Assembly (NCBI GenBank): GCA_003554585.1
Contig: PWGV01000094.1
Span: 1 to 55,644 of the forward strand
Source: Halobacteroidaceae bacterium
Lineage (GTDB): Bacteria; Bacillota; Halanaerobiia; B1SED10-174
Direction: 5' to 3'
Length of the DNA stretch: 55,644 bases
Every line of letters starts with the position of its first letter. The stretch's first letter is position 1. The position numbers were made by a program, and so were the translations under genes. Below, piece by piece: positions 34,524 through 42,361 of this stretch. The notes below the pieces were generated by a model. The model saw only the letters and a program-made list of their open reading frames with translations. It searched no databases and had not been told where the DNA came from.

Positions 34524-34994
34524 CTATTCCTCCTTCCGCTCAACGCTGACCCTTACCCGGCCTGTTCCCACCCGAGTAATAACCCGGGCCACTGCTTTTT
34601 CATCCCCCAGGGTAATGGTGTTTCCCCGGGAGGGAGATCCCGTTGAAGTAAAATGAAAACCCGGCTGAGCCAGGGAAAAACCCTCCAATGCAACCCCTTC
34701 ACCCAGTTCCTTTTTGAGTAATACAATTTCTTCTTCTCCTTCTTGTTTCGAAATCCAGTAACTGTTTTGATCCAATTCCAGGTTTATGAATTGGTTCTGC
34801 CCGGTTTGAATTGCCCGGAACCGGGCCCAGCGTAAGTCAGTGGCCAGGTGCCGGGCCTTTTTTTGAAGGTTCAAAACCTCGACATTCCAGCCCGCGCCAC
34901 CAATTATCGAATATAATATCCCGAGCAATAAGAGGACCAGAATAATCTCTATCATTGTAAATCCTTTTTCCCCCGGGAAAGATCTTTTGACCAT
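34524..34994 (-). CDS. Minor prepilin (FimT/GspH-like)
   Basis: The 156-residue prepilin has leader MVKRSFPGEKG then FTMIEIILVLLLLGILYSIIG, a standard N-methylation and cleavage motif. The following helix (LQKKARHLATDLRWARFRAI) with GspH/FimT-type RWARxxAI spacing, and the beta-rich C-terminus, fit the FimT/GspH group. It is the first of four minor pilins, 44 bp after the PilC-like gene. Confidence 0.8.
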   Translation of the reverse strand: MVKRSFPGEKGFTMIEIILVLLLLGILYSIIGGAGWNVEVLNLQKKARHLATDLRWARFRAIQTGQNQFINLELDQNSYWISKQEGEEEIVLLKKELGEGVALEGFSLAQPGFHFTSTGSPSRGNTITLGDEKAVARVITRVGTGRVRVSVERKEE

Positions 34995-35038
34995 TTAAAG
35001 CTACCTCCAGTAAAAATCGTTTTAAAACCAGGCTCCTA

Positions 35039-36259
35039 CTACCAGACCTGGATCATATCCAGCATGGGAAGAACCATGGCTACCATGATCAAACCAACCA
35101 GCCCGGCAATGAGCAAAATCAGTAAGGGTTCCAAAAAAGAAACTATATTTTTTACCCAGTTTTCCATTTCCTCTAAATAATAGCTTCCAGCCCGGGCTGT
35201 CATTTCATCCAACTTCCCGGTTTCCTCACCCATTCGAAGCATACAGATAAAAAAAGGATCCGGATTGAGCCATTTTTGCAGAGAATTAGAAAGCAGCTCG
35301 CCCCCCTCTACTTCCTGTTTTGTCCTTTCCAGCCCATCGCGTAAGAAAAGGTTACCAGCCTGCTCGGCAATCATTTCCACGCTTCGATCTATGGTTAGCC
35401 CGGCCTTTAACAGCAAAGCGAAGTTATTTCCCACGAAGGCCCAAAAAAATTTTCTGGTCGGGGAGAACTTTGCTTTTTGGGTATCCAGCCACAGCCTACA
35501 CTTTTTCCGGGATTTCAAAATGTGGAATAGCAGGGTAATAAAAAGAAAAAATAATAAAAAATATGGTGAATTCGTCCTGATAAACTGACTGGCTTTAATA
35601 AGTCTCCTGGTCAATAGGGGCAATTCCTGGCTGTAATCCATGTACAGGGAGGAAAAATAGGGAAGAACATTGAAAACAAGAAAGCCCATTACACCCAGAG
35701 CAACTGCCAGGACAAAAAGAGGATAACGCAAAACTTCTTTTATTTCTCTTTTCAATTGGAGATTCCGCTCAAAATGTTCGGCCATATTAAACAAAATTTT
35801 CATAGTCAGCCCGGTTTCTTCGCCCATTTTAATCATCTGCAGAAAAAATTCCGGGAAAAATCTCCTGTGCTCTGACATTGCTGCATAGAGAGAATGACCC
35901 TGCATGATCTTTCCCTTTATTTCCTGGAAAACTCCTTTCATTCTTCTATCCCCTGCCTGTTTGGCGAGTAAATCCAGGGCCTGGCCAAGAGGTAACCCTC
36001 CCTGTAAAAGAATTGCCAGCTGGCGGGAAAAAAAAATCAATTTTTTTTCATTACCTTTTGTCCCCCGCTGGATTCTCTTTTTCATTGTTTTTTGCTTTTT
36101 TAGTTTGAGAATTATATAACCCTTATCTCCGAGCACCTCCAGTGCTTCTCGGGAATTTTCCGCTTCTATCTTTCCCTTTACCCTGTTCCCCTCCTGGTCA
36201 ATTCCCCTGTAAAAAAAATTCTCTCCAGAAAAAATGGTTTTATCCTCCACCCGGAACAA
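35039..36259 (-). CDS. pilC: Pilus/type II secretion inner-membrane platform protein (PilC/GspF)
   Basis: The GspF/PilC platform sits on the ATPase and drives pilin insertion. The 406-residue protein has the N-terminal FFYRGIDQEGNRVKGKIEAEN motif and two homologous cytoplasmic domains: FSRQLAILLQGGLPLGQALDLLA and FVGNNFALLLKAGLTIDRSVEMI. Membrane helices lie near 185-205, 230-250 and 380-403. The C-terminus is typical (MVAMVLPMLDM). The start is uncertain. TTG at 36259 and GTG at 36250 are in frame but lack a ribosome site, while GGTGGAGG lies 8 nt before an ATT codon at 36235. Initiation at ATT, 4 bp after the pilB stop, would fit better. Confidence 0.87.
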   Translation of the reverse strand: MFRVEDKTIFSGENFFYRGIDQEGNRVKGKIEAENSREALEVLGDKGYIILKLKKQKTMKKRIQRGTKGNEKKLIFFSRQLAILLQGGLPLGQALDLLAKQAGDRRMKGVFQEIKGKIMQGHSLYAAMSEHRRFFPEFFLQMIKMGEETGLTMKILFNMAEHFERNLQLKREIKEVLRYPLFVLAVALGVMGFLVFNVLPYFSSLYMDYSQELPLLTRRLIKASQFIRTNSPYFLLFFLFITLLFHILKSRKKCRLWLDTQKAKFSPTRKFFWAFVGNNFALLLKAGLTIDRSVEMIAEQAGNLFLRDGLERTKQEVEGGELLSNSLQKWLNPDPFFICMLRMGEETGKLDEMTARAGSYYLEEMENWVKNIVSFLEPLLILLIAGLVGLIMVAMVLPMLDMIQVW

Positions 36260-37832
36260 CTCTTAACACCTCCTCCAGGGAAGTTTCCCCCCGCTCAACT
36301 TTATTTAATCCGGCTTCTTTTAAACTTTCCTCCATTATTCCTGCAGCAGCCTTTTTCAGGCTAACCCCCGGCTCTTTTTTGACAACCAACTCCCGCAAAT
36401 TATCATCCGGCATTAGAATTTCAGCAATTGCTGTCCTTCCCCGGTACCCCGAAGCATAACAAGAAGAACAACCTGGCTTTTCTCCTACCCTGTCCATCTG
36501 CTCCCAGTACGAACCCAAATTCAAATAGTCCCTGTCTTTTTCTCCTTCATGAAAACAATCCGGACACAATTTTCGGACGAGTCTTTGCCCCATTATGCCA
36601 ATTACGGTGGAAGAAACAAGATATGGTTCAATTCCCATTTCCAATAACCTGATCAGGGCGGAAGGAGCATCATGGGTATGCAGGGTACTCAGGACCAGGT
36701 GTCCTGTCAAAGCGGCATTAATTGCGATCCCTGCGGTTTCCTCATCGCGTATTTCCCCCAGCATGATAACGTCGGGGTCCTGGCGCAAAATGGAGCGTAA
36801 AAGGGTGGAAAAAGTCAAACCAATTTTGGGATTAACCTGAATCTGGTTTACTGCGGGAAGAATATATTCGATGGGATCCTCTGCCGTAGTTATATTCAGG
36901 TTTTTTTCCTGTAGTTTTCTGAGCATGGAAAAAAGGGTGGTGGTTTTCCCACTCCCGGTTGGTCCAACAACCAGGAAAATTCCATCCCGCAGGTTTAAAA
37001 TTTCCCGGAGTTTTTTCTCCTGATTGGCCCCCAGGCCCAGTTGTTCCAGCCCTGGTATAGTAAAACGATCCAGGATTCTAATGGCCATTTTTTCCCCCTG
37101 GAATGCGGGCAGGGTTGAAATGCGAAGATCCCACTCTCCTCCCCTCTCGATTTTTACCCTTCCATCCTGAGGTCTTCTTTTCTCCCCAATATCCATTTCT
37201 GCGAGAATTTTTAAGCGGGAAATTAAAAACGGGTGGACCTTTTTGGGAATTGAAAAAGCTTTTTCTAAAACCCCATCCACCCTGTAGCGGATCATTAATT
37301 TTTCAATTCCGGGTTCTAGATGAATATCGCTTGCTTTTCTGCGAATAGCTTCATGAATTATTTGATCGGCTAACTCGATTACCTTCTCCTCATCTTTCCC
37401 GGAATAAACAAAATCGATCATTCTTTTTATCTCCGAAGGCACGCCAACAAATATTTCTACACTTCCCCCCAAACAACCGCGCAAATTATCCAATAAAGAA
37501 ATATCTGTTGGATCGGCCACAGCAACCTTATAAGTCCTCTCCACCTGATCAAAAACCAAAGCCCGGCTTTGCCGGGCTTTGGCTTCGTTTAAACTCCTCG
37601 CCACGGCAGGCACGGGCAATTCCTTTTCCAGGTCAACAAAGGGCAATTTAAACTGCACAGCAAGCCCTTGAGCAAGTTGCCTTTCACCAAGGAAACCCAT
37701 CTCCATCAGGATTGAACCAATCTGCCGGTGCGGCGAGGTATTTTTTTGTCGGGAAAGAGCCTTTTGCAGTTCTTCTTGCCCGATGAAACCGAGTTCACAC
37801 AAAATTTTTCCCAGTTTTTTTCTCTGCTGCAT
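36240..37832 (-). CDS. pilB: Pilus/type II secretion assembly ATPase (PilB/GspE)
   Basis: The hexameric ATPase powers pilus or pseudopilus extension. The 530-residue protein has an N-terminal MshEN-like domain in two copies (LGKILCELGFIGQEELQKAL, IGSILMEMGFLGERQLAQGL), a pattern that can bind c-di-GMP. Then come SDIHLEPG, Walker A GPTGSGKT (290-297), the Asp box, Walker B VIMLGEIRDEETA, a His box (LSTLHTHDA) and a zinc site with four cysteines (CPDC ... CSSC near 440-480). It is the first gene of the operon. An upstream pause of about 65 bp holds no clear promoter. Confidence 0.93.
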   Translation of the reverse strand: MQQRKKLGKILCELGFIGQEELQKALSRQKNTSPHRQIGSILMEMGFLGERQLAQGLAVQFKLPFVDLEKELPVPAVARSLNEAKARQSRALVFDQVERTYKVAVADPTDISLLDNLRGCLGGSVEIFVGVPSEIKRMIDFVYSGKDEEKVIELADQIIHEAIRRKASDIHLEPGIEKLMIRYRVDGVLEKAFSIPKKVHPFLISRLKILAEMDIGEKRRPQDGRVKIERGGEWDLRISTLPAFQGEKMAIRILDRFTIPGLEQLGLGANQEKKLREILNLRDGIFLVVGPTGSGKTTTLFSMLRKLQEKNLNITTAEDPIEYILPAVNQIQVNPKIGLTFSTLLRSILRQDPDVIMLGEIRDEETAGIAINAALTGHLVLSTLHTHDAPSALIRLLEMGIEPYLVSSTVIGIMGQRLVRKLCPDCFHEGEKDRDYLNLGSYWEQMDRVGEKPGCSSCYASGYRGRTAIAEILMPDDNLRELVVKKEPGVSLKKAAAGIMEESLKEAGLNKVERGETSLEEVLRVVPGGG

Positions 37833-37897
37833 TAAAATTCCCCATTAAGCTTTTACTCTAGGATTCAATAACTGGAAAAATTTTCCTGCTTATTTTT

Positions 37898-38917
37898 TTA
37901 AATTGACCCCATAATTTCTGCAGCCCTGAAAACTTCGTCCTGAGTTACATCCTGGTGGGTAACCAGCCGAATAGAAGCAGGGCCAAAGGGATTAACCAAT
38001 AGTCCCTTTTCTTTCAAAAGGGCTACTATCTCCTGGATAGGCTTGTCTCCAAGGTAACGACTGACAATTATATTGGATTCAACCGGGAATTCCAGGCGGA
38101 AATTTTCCATTTTTTCAATTGCTCCTCCCAGTACCCGGGCCAACTGATGATCCCGGGCCAGCCTTTCTTCAGCTCCATCAAGAGCAAAAAGTCCTGCGGA
38201 AGCAAGGATTCCAGCCTGGCGCATCCCTCCCCCCAGAATCTTGCGGGTGCGGCGGGCCTCCCTGATAAATTCAGCGGACCCACATAAAAGGGACCCAACT
38301 GGAGCTCCCAGCCCCTTAGATAGACAAAAAGACAGGGAATCAAAATCCTGGGCAATTATGTCTGGAGTCAACTCCAAAGCAACTGCGGCGTTAAAAATTC
38401 TTGCTCCATCAAGATGGGTGGCAATTCCCGCTCTTTTGCAAATTTCCAGGTGGGGTGCCAGTTCTTCGGGAGAAAAAACTCTCCCCCCAGCCCGATTATG
38501 GGTATTCTCAAATGCCACAAGGGTAGTCCTCGGAAAATGAATATTTTCCCCCCGAATTGCTCCTTCCAGTTCATCAGGAGAAAACATCCCGCGTTCTCCT
38601 TTTAAAACATGCGTCTGAACACCTGCCAGCCGGGCCAACCCCCCTGCTTCGTAGAGGAAAATGTGGCTGGTTACTTCCGTGATTATTTCATCCCCCGGGC
38701 TGGTATGAACCATAGCAGCAATCTGGTTGGCCATAGTCCCTGAAGGAACAAACAGAGCTGCTTCTTTGCCCATTATTTCAGCAGCGAGTTTCTCCAGCTG
38801 GTTAATGGATGGATCTTCTCCGTAAACATCGTCTCCAACTTCAGCCCTGGCAATGATTTGCCTCATTTCTTCCGTAGGCCGGGTGAGGGTATCGCTTCTT
38901 AATTCAACAAATTGCAT
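37898..38917 (-). CDS. ltaE: Low-specificity L-threonine aldolase (PLP-dependent)
   Basis: This fold-type I PLP enzyme cleaves threonine/allo-threonine to glycine and acetaldehyde. The 339-residue protein shows ELRSDTLTRPTEEMR at the start, VGDDVYGEDPSINQLE, the substrate-pocket PSGTMANQIA, the HLDGARIFNAAVAL with cofactor Asp, and LSFCLSKGLGAPVGSLL with the Schiff-base Lys. The length and motifs are those of GntG/LtaE-type aldolases. GGGAGTG precedes the ATG. It stands between pilB and the S9 peptidase without tight spacing to either. Confidence 0.93.
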   Translation of the reverse strand: MQFVELRSDTLTRPTEEMRQIIARAEVGDDVYGEDPSINQLEKLAAEIMGKEAALFVPSGTMANQIAAMVHTSPGDEIITEVTSHIFLYEAGGLARLAGVQTHVLKGERGMFSPDELEGAIRGENIHFPRTTLVAFENTHNRAGGRVFSPEELAPHLEICKRAGIATHLDGARIFNAAVALELTPDIIAQDFDSLSFCLSKGLGAPVGSLLCGSAEFIREARRTRKILGGGMRQAGILASAGLFALDGAEERLARDHQLARVLGGAIEKMENFRLEFPVESNIIVSRYLGDKPIQEIVALLKEKGLLVNPFGPASIRLVTHQDVTQDEVFRAAEIMGSI

Positions 38918-39005
38918 AAAATCACTCCCACTTTCTCACTCTATTTGGTTAATTTAATATACTATTAGCCCTTTCTTTACTTATTCCTTTTTCTTTTGAA
39001 CATTG

Positions 39006-41084
39006 TTAATTTTCCCGGAAATATTCAAACCAGGCAAAAAGCCTATTAAAAAAATCTTCCCGGTGTTTGGGGGTCTTTATTCCGTGGAATTCTCCCGGGT
39101 AACGAACCATTGTGACTTCCTTGCCCAGTCTTTTCAGGGCGATAAAAAATTCTTCACTCTGTCCCGGAGGACACCGCATATCATTCTCCCCATGCATTAA
39201 AAGCATCGGTGTATTAACCTTCTCCACATGACTCAAGGGAGAATGCTCCATCAGGTGCAAGGGATTTTCCCAGGGACAGCTCCCATATTCCCATTCATCG
39301 GAAAGGGTAATATCCGAAGTTCCATACCCGCTGAGCATGTTGCTAACCGACGCCCCGGCACAGATTGCTTTGAAGCGGTCCGTTTGCGTGGGAAGCCAGC
39401 AAGCCATATAGCCACCATAGGACCAGCCGTGGGCGAAAATATTTTCTTCATCAATATTTCCTTTTTTCACAACAGCATCAACACCGGCCATAATATCCTC
39501 GTAGTCAAGTTTTCCCCAGTCCCGGTCAATACAACTGGCAAATTCCTGGCCATAACTTTCACTTCCCCGGGGATTGGTTAAAAGAACGGCATAACCCCTG
39601 TTGGCAAAGAATTGCGCTCGGAACATAAAAGAAGGACCATAGGCCCCGTGGGGTCCCCCATGGATAAGTAATAAAAGGGGAAATTTCTCTTTATCATTTC
39701 CCGAAGGGTAATAAACCCAGCCTTGAATTTCTTTCCCATCCTTACTCGGGTAATTAATTTCCCGGGGCTTTATTACTTTTCTTTCTTTTAAAAGAGGCCC
39801 GTTGAAATCCGTCAAAACCTGCTCTTCCCCATTTGTTAAGCGGTAAAGTTCGTCCATTTTATCCCCTCTGGCCGCAGAGTAAATAAGGCCCCTGGAATTT
39901 ATAAAAAACCCGGTAATTATTTGCTCCCGGTCGTAGAGAATTTCTTCAAACTGGCCATCTTCCCCCGCCCGGAACAGTCCGGGAACACCATTTTTCGTCA
40001 GGAGAAAGTAGGCTCCATCTTCTCTACAGATCAGGAAATCACCCTTCCCCGCCCGGGGTTCAGACTGGACATAAGCACCCACCGGCCGATCAATTTCCTT
40101 TAACAGGTTTTCAGCCTGTTCTTTATCCAGGGAATCGGGGTTATCTCCATTTTGTATGTTTTTCACGAAATTCCCCACTGCAAGTTTCCAGAGGTGAGTG
40201 GTTGTGGAAAGTCCTTCTTTCTGATCATGCCCTGCGAAAAACAAATAATTTCCACAGTAAGACCAGCAAGAGCTGAAAATTGGTCCCGACCCCTGGTAAA
40301 GCATATATTCCTCTCCAAGTTCCATATCCCAGAGCAGGATATTTTTTTTGGGGTCCATCCCCTCCTTGTCATCATAATTGGCTACAACTGCAAGAAAACG
40401 ACCCGAAGGGTCAACCGCTGGATCAGAATGGGAAAAGTCTCCGCCGGTAATCATTTCTACATCGGGCTTTTCATCAAATCCCCCGGGGAGTTTTAAATGG
40501 TAAACCTGCTGCACCTTGTGCCCGAGATAACCCTTCCCATCAAAGCGATATTTAAAGGTGTTAATAACCTTGACTTTATTGGCTTTTTTATCATCTTTAT
40601 CTTTTTCTTTTTCTTTTTCTTTAGCAGGGGATTTTTCCATTTCTTTTATTCTGAGCCCATCATTTTCTGGAGCTCCTGGGTAGGGGATCCAACCCTCCTC
40701 CTTACAAAAATCATCAGCTGTAAAAATTAGGCTTTCCCCGTTGGGATGCCAGAAAAATGATTTAACCTCCTGTTCTGTTTCCAGATGCCAGGGTTCCCCT
40801 CCCTCAAGAGAGAGTAAAAAAACCTGGGGTTGCTCCTTCCGGTCGGACAAAAAAGCTATTTTCTCTCCATCAGGAGAAAAACGGGGGGAATGATCCTTTC
40901 CGGAAAAAGTAAGTGGGCGGGATTTTCCCTCCTCCCACAGAAAAAGCCGGGTTTTGGTTTTGTCCTCCTCTCGGTCTACAGTCTGGATCGTGAAAACCAC
41001 TCTCTTCCCATCCGGTGATAAATCCATGCTTCCCAGAGTTTTAAAGGAAAATAAATCTTCAACTGACCAATTTTTCTTTTCCAT
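39006..41084 (-). CDS. S9-family prolyl oligopeptidase/acylaminoacyl peptidase
   Basis: The 692-residue enzyme has an N-terminal beta-propeller of PD40-type repeats (SPDGKRVVFTIQ, RFSPDGEKIAFLSD, DPSGRFLAVVANYDD) and a C-terminal alpha/beta hydrolase. The catalytic Ser lies in HGWSYGGYMACW, the Asp in MHGENDMRCP and the His in YPGEFHGIKTP. No signal peptide is seen, so it is probably cytoplasmic and trims peptides or removes acylated N-terminal residues. A charged insert (KEKEKEKDKDDKKANK) interrupts the propeller near residue 160. A TTAGGAGG site precedes the ATG. Confidence 0.9.
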   Translation of the reverse strand: MEKKNWSVEDLFSFKTLGSMDLSPDGKRVVFTIQTVDREEDKTKTRLFLWEEGKSRPLTFSGKDHSPRFSPDGEKIAFLSDRKEQPQVFLLSLEGGEPWHLETEQEVKSFFWHPNGESLIFTADDFCKEEGWIPYPGAPENDGLRIKEMEKSPAKEKEKEKDKDDKKANKVKVINTFKYRFDGKGYLGHKVQQVYHLKLPGGFDEKPDVEMITGGDFSHSDPAVDPSGRFLAVVANYDDKEGMDPKKNILLWDMELGEEYMLYQGSGPIFSSCWSYCGNYLFFAGHDQKEGLSTTTHLWKLAVGNFVKNIQNGDNPDSLDKEQAENLLKEIDRPVGAYVQSEPRAGKGDFLICREDGAYFLLTKNGVPGLFRAGEDGQFEEILYDREQIITGFFINSRGLIYSAARGDKMDELYRLTNGEEQVLTDFNGPLLKERKVIKPREINYPSKDGKEIQGWVYYPSGNDKEKFPLLLLIHGGPHGAYGPSFMFRAQFFANRGYAVLLTNPRGSESYGQEFASCIDRDWGKLDYEDIMAGVDAVVKKGNIDEENIFAHGWSYGGYMACWLPTQTDRFKAICAGASVSNMLSGYGTSDITLSDEWEYGSCPWENPLHLMEHSPLSHVEKVNTPMLLMHGENDMRCPPGQSEEFFIALKRLGKEVTMVRYPGEFHGIKTPKHREDFFNRLFAWFEYFREN

Positions 41085-41195
41085 TGTTTACCTCCTAAAA
41101 ATTGAGCTTTCAGAGTCTATAATGTATTTTTCTATTTTTTTGTCGGAGTGCCTTTCTTTAATCGGAAAAACCATTTTAAGTTTTTTAATTTTTTC

Positions 41196-41229
41196 ATTAA
41201 AAAAAGCTTTTGACCGAAGTCAAAAGCCC
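41196..41229 (-). terminator. Intrinsic terminator of the 35-residue peptide transcript
   Basis: GCTTTTGAC (41206-41214) pairs with GTCAAAAGC (41219-41227) around a CGAA tetraloop. On minus it is followed by T7 (plus-strand A at 41199-41205). It lies 28 bp after the stop of the small gene. Confidence 0.85.
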
Positions 41230-41256
41230 TTAAAATTCTTTTTTAGGATTTCCCAG

Positions 41257-41364
41257 CTATTTTTTTGGTTTTTCACTTGTTCCTTTTGGTTTTTCAGAAG
41301 GCATGGGTTTGCCCTTTTCCGCTTTGCGACCTTTCATGGCTTGACCTTTCTTTTCATTTTTCAT
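41257..41364 (-). CDS. 35-residue lysine-rich peptide, unknown function
   Basis: A 36-codon frame starts ATG at 41364 behind GGGAGGAGG at good distance and ends TAG at 41257. About a third of the residues are Lys, with repeats of (S)EKPKG/K; hydrophobic residues are nearly absent, so the product would be disordered and strongly basic. It has its own promoter, an 80-nt structured leader and its own terminator, so it is a complete small transcription unit. It could bind RNA, DNA or acidic surfaces, or the frame may be a leader peptide on a regulatory RNA. I recognise no family. Confidence 0.55.
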   Translation of the reverse strand: MKNEKKGQAMKGRKAEKGKPMPSEKPKGTSEKPKK

Positions 41365-41388
41365 CTCATCCCCTCCTCCCAGATTTAA

Positions 41389-41442
41389 TAGAGAGGGGTT
41401 TTTACGCTTGGGCGTAAAAAAGCAAGCCCCCAAACTTCTCTA
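41389..41442 (-). promoter_or_regulatory. Structured 5' leader with two exclusive pairings
   Basis: An outer stem (41389-41394 with 41437-41442), four G-C pairs (41395-41398 with 41428-41431) and an inner hairpin TTTTTACGC/GCGTAAAAA (41399-41407 with 41412-41420) lie just upstream of the 35-residue peptide gene. GCTTG (41406-41410) can instead pair with CAAGC (41423-41427), breaking the inner hairpin. Two alternative folds suggest a cis-regulatory switch, but no known riboswitch consensus is matched. Confidence 0.5.
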
Positions 41443-41452
41443 TGTTGATTTA

Positions 41453-41481
41453 ATTATAGTTTTCGGGCTTAAAATTATCAA
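41453..41481 (-). promoter_or_regulatory. Sigma-A promoter for the small-peptide transcript
   Basis: On the minus strand TTGATA (41481-41476) and TATAAT (41458-41453) are spaced by 17 bp. Eleven of 12 positions match consensus. The start is expected near 41446. Confidence 0.8.
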
Positions 41482-41639
41482 AGTTTATTTTCTTCGAAAT
41501 TGCTGCAAATCGGGCCTTAATTCGCCTATTTGGAAAGTTTTTTCCTTCTTTCTTTTTTGGGCTTTTTTATTTGTACTCATCTATTATTCTTTGCATTTTT
41601 TTCCTGATTAGTAATTTTCATTTCCCAGGCGGGGTAGCC

Positions 41640-42347
41640 TTAACTGCTTTTTTTAAAATCCATTAATTCTTCCCAGTCTAAAAGCAGGCTGGGATCAATA
41701 TTCAAGTAATAGCCACCTCTACGGCCCATTCGCACCCCTACAATTCCCGAATCAACAAGGGGACCAATTACTCCCCTTATATACGATGGGGTTATATTCA
41801 GAGAATTTCCCAGAGAATCGGAATCAACAGGATCAGCATAGCAGGCTTCTTTTTTCTTAAGGAACCTCAAAATTTCGTAATGAACATGCTGCCAATCGTT
41901 TTCCAAAAAACTCTGGATCTGATGGTAATCAGCACCAACGGTTTTATTAAACAATTCTCTTTTAAATTTGTTTATTCTGAATTCTACAATTCCCTCCTTT
42001 ATTACCCTGGTCAGCCTTTCAATAGCCATAGGCTTGGTCAAAAACCTGAAAACCTGCCCTTCATTGACTGCCTGCAAAGCATTATCCACGTTAGCATAAC
42101 CAGTTATTATTACTCGAATGCTGTCCGGCGATAATTGTCGGGTTTCTGCCAGGAACTTAACCCCATCCTTCCCCGGCATCTTGTAATCGGAAAGAATAAC
42201 TGCAATATCGTTGTTAGATGTAATTATTTCCAAACCCTGTTCAGCACTTTTTGCGGTGAGCACGTCAAAATCATCAATTAAATGGCGCTTAAAGGCTTCC
42301 AGTATCCGGGGCTCATCGTCAACAATCAGGACCTTCTCCCTATCCAT
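41640..42347 (-). CDS. Response regulator with Rrf2-like winged-helix output
   Basis: Residues 1-120 form a receiver domain: acidic pair Asp10-Asp11, phosphoacceptor Asp54 in LSDYKMPGKDG, Thr in VIITGYA and Lys in FLTKP. The C-terminal part (about 150-230) reads as a winged helix. LGNSLNITPSYIRGVIGP, LVDSGIVGV and RMGRRGGYYLNIDP resemble the Rrf2 family, where I-x-P-x-Y-L...L...G(L/I)V...RG..GGY is the pattern. The Rrf2 Fe-S cysteines are not present. It follows its histidine kinase by 14 bp. DNA binding is inferred. REC plus an Rrf2-type output is not a standard combination such as OmpR, NarL or NtrC. Confidence 0.82.
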   Translation of the reverse strand: MDREKVLIVDDEPRILEAFKRHLIDDFDVLTAKSAEQGLEIITSNNDIAVILSDYKMPGKDGVKFLAETRQLSPDSIRVIITGYANVDNALQAVNEGQVFRFLTKPMAIERLTRVIKEGIVEFRINKFKRELFNKTVGADYHQIQSFLENDWQHVHYEILRFLKKKEACYADPVDSDSLGNSLNITPSYIRGVIGPLVDSGIVGVRMGRRGGYYLNIDPSLLLDWEELMDFKKSS

Positions 42348-42361
42348 TTTTCATTCCTCCT

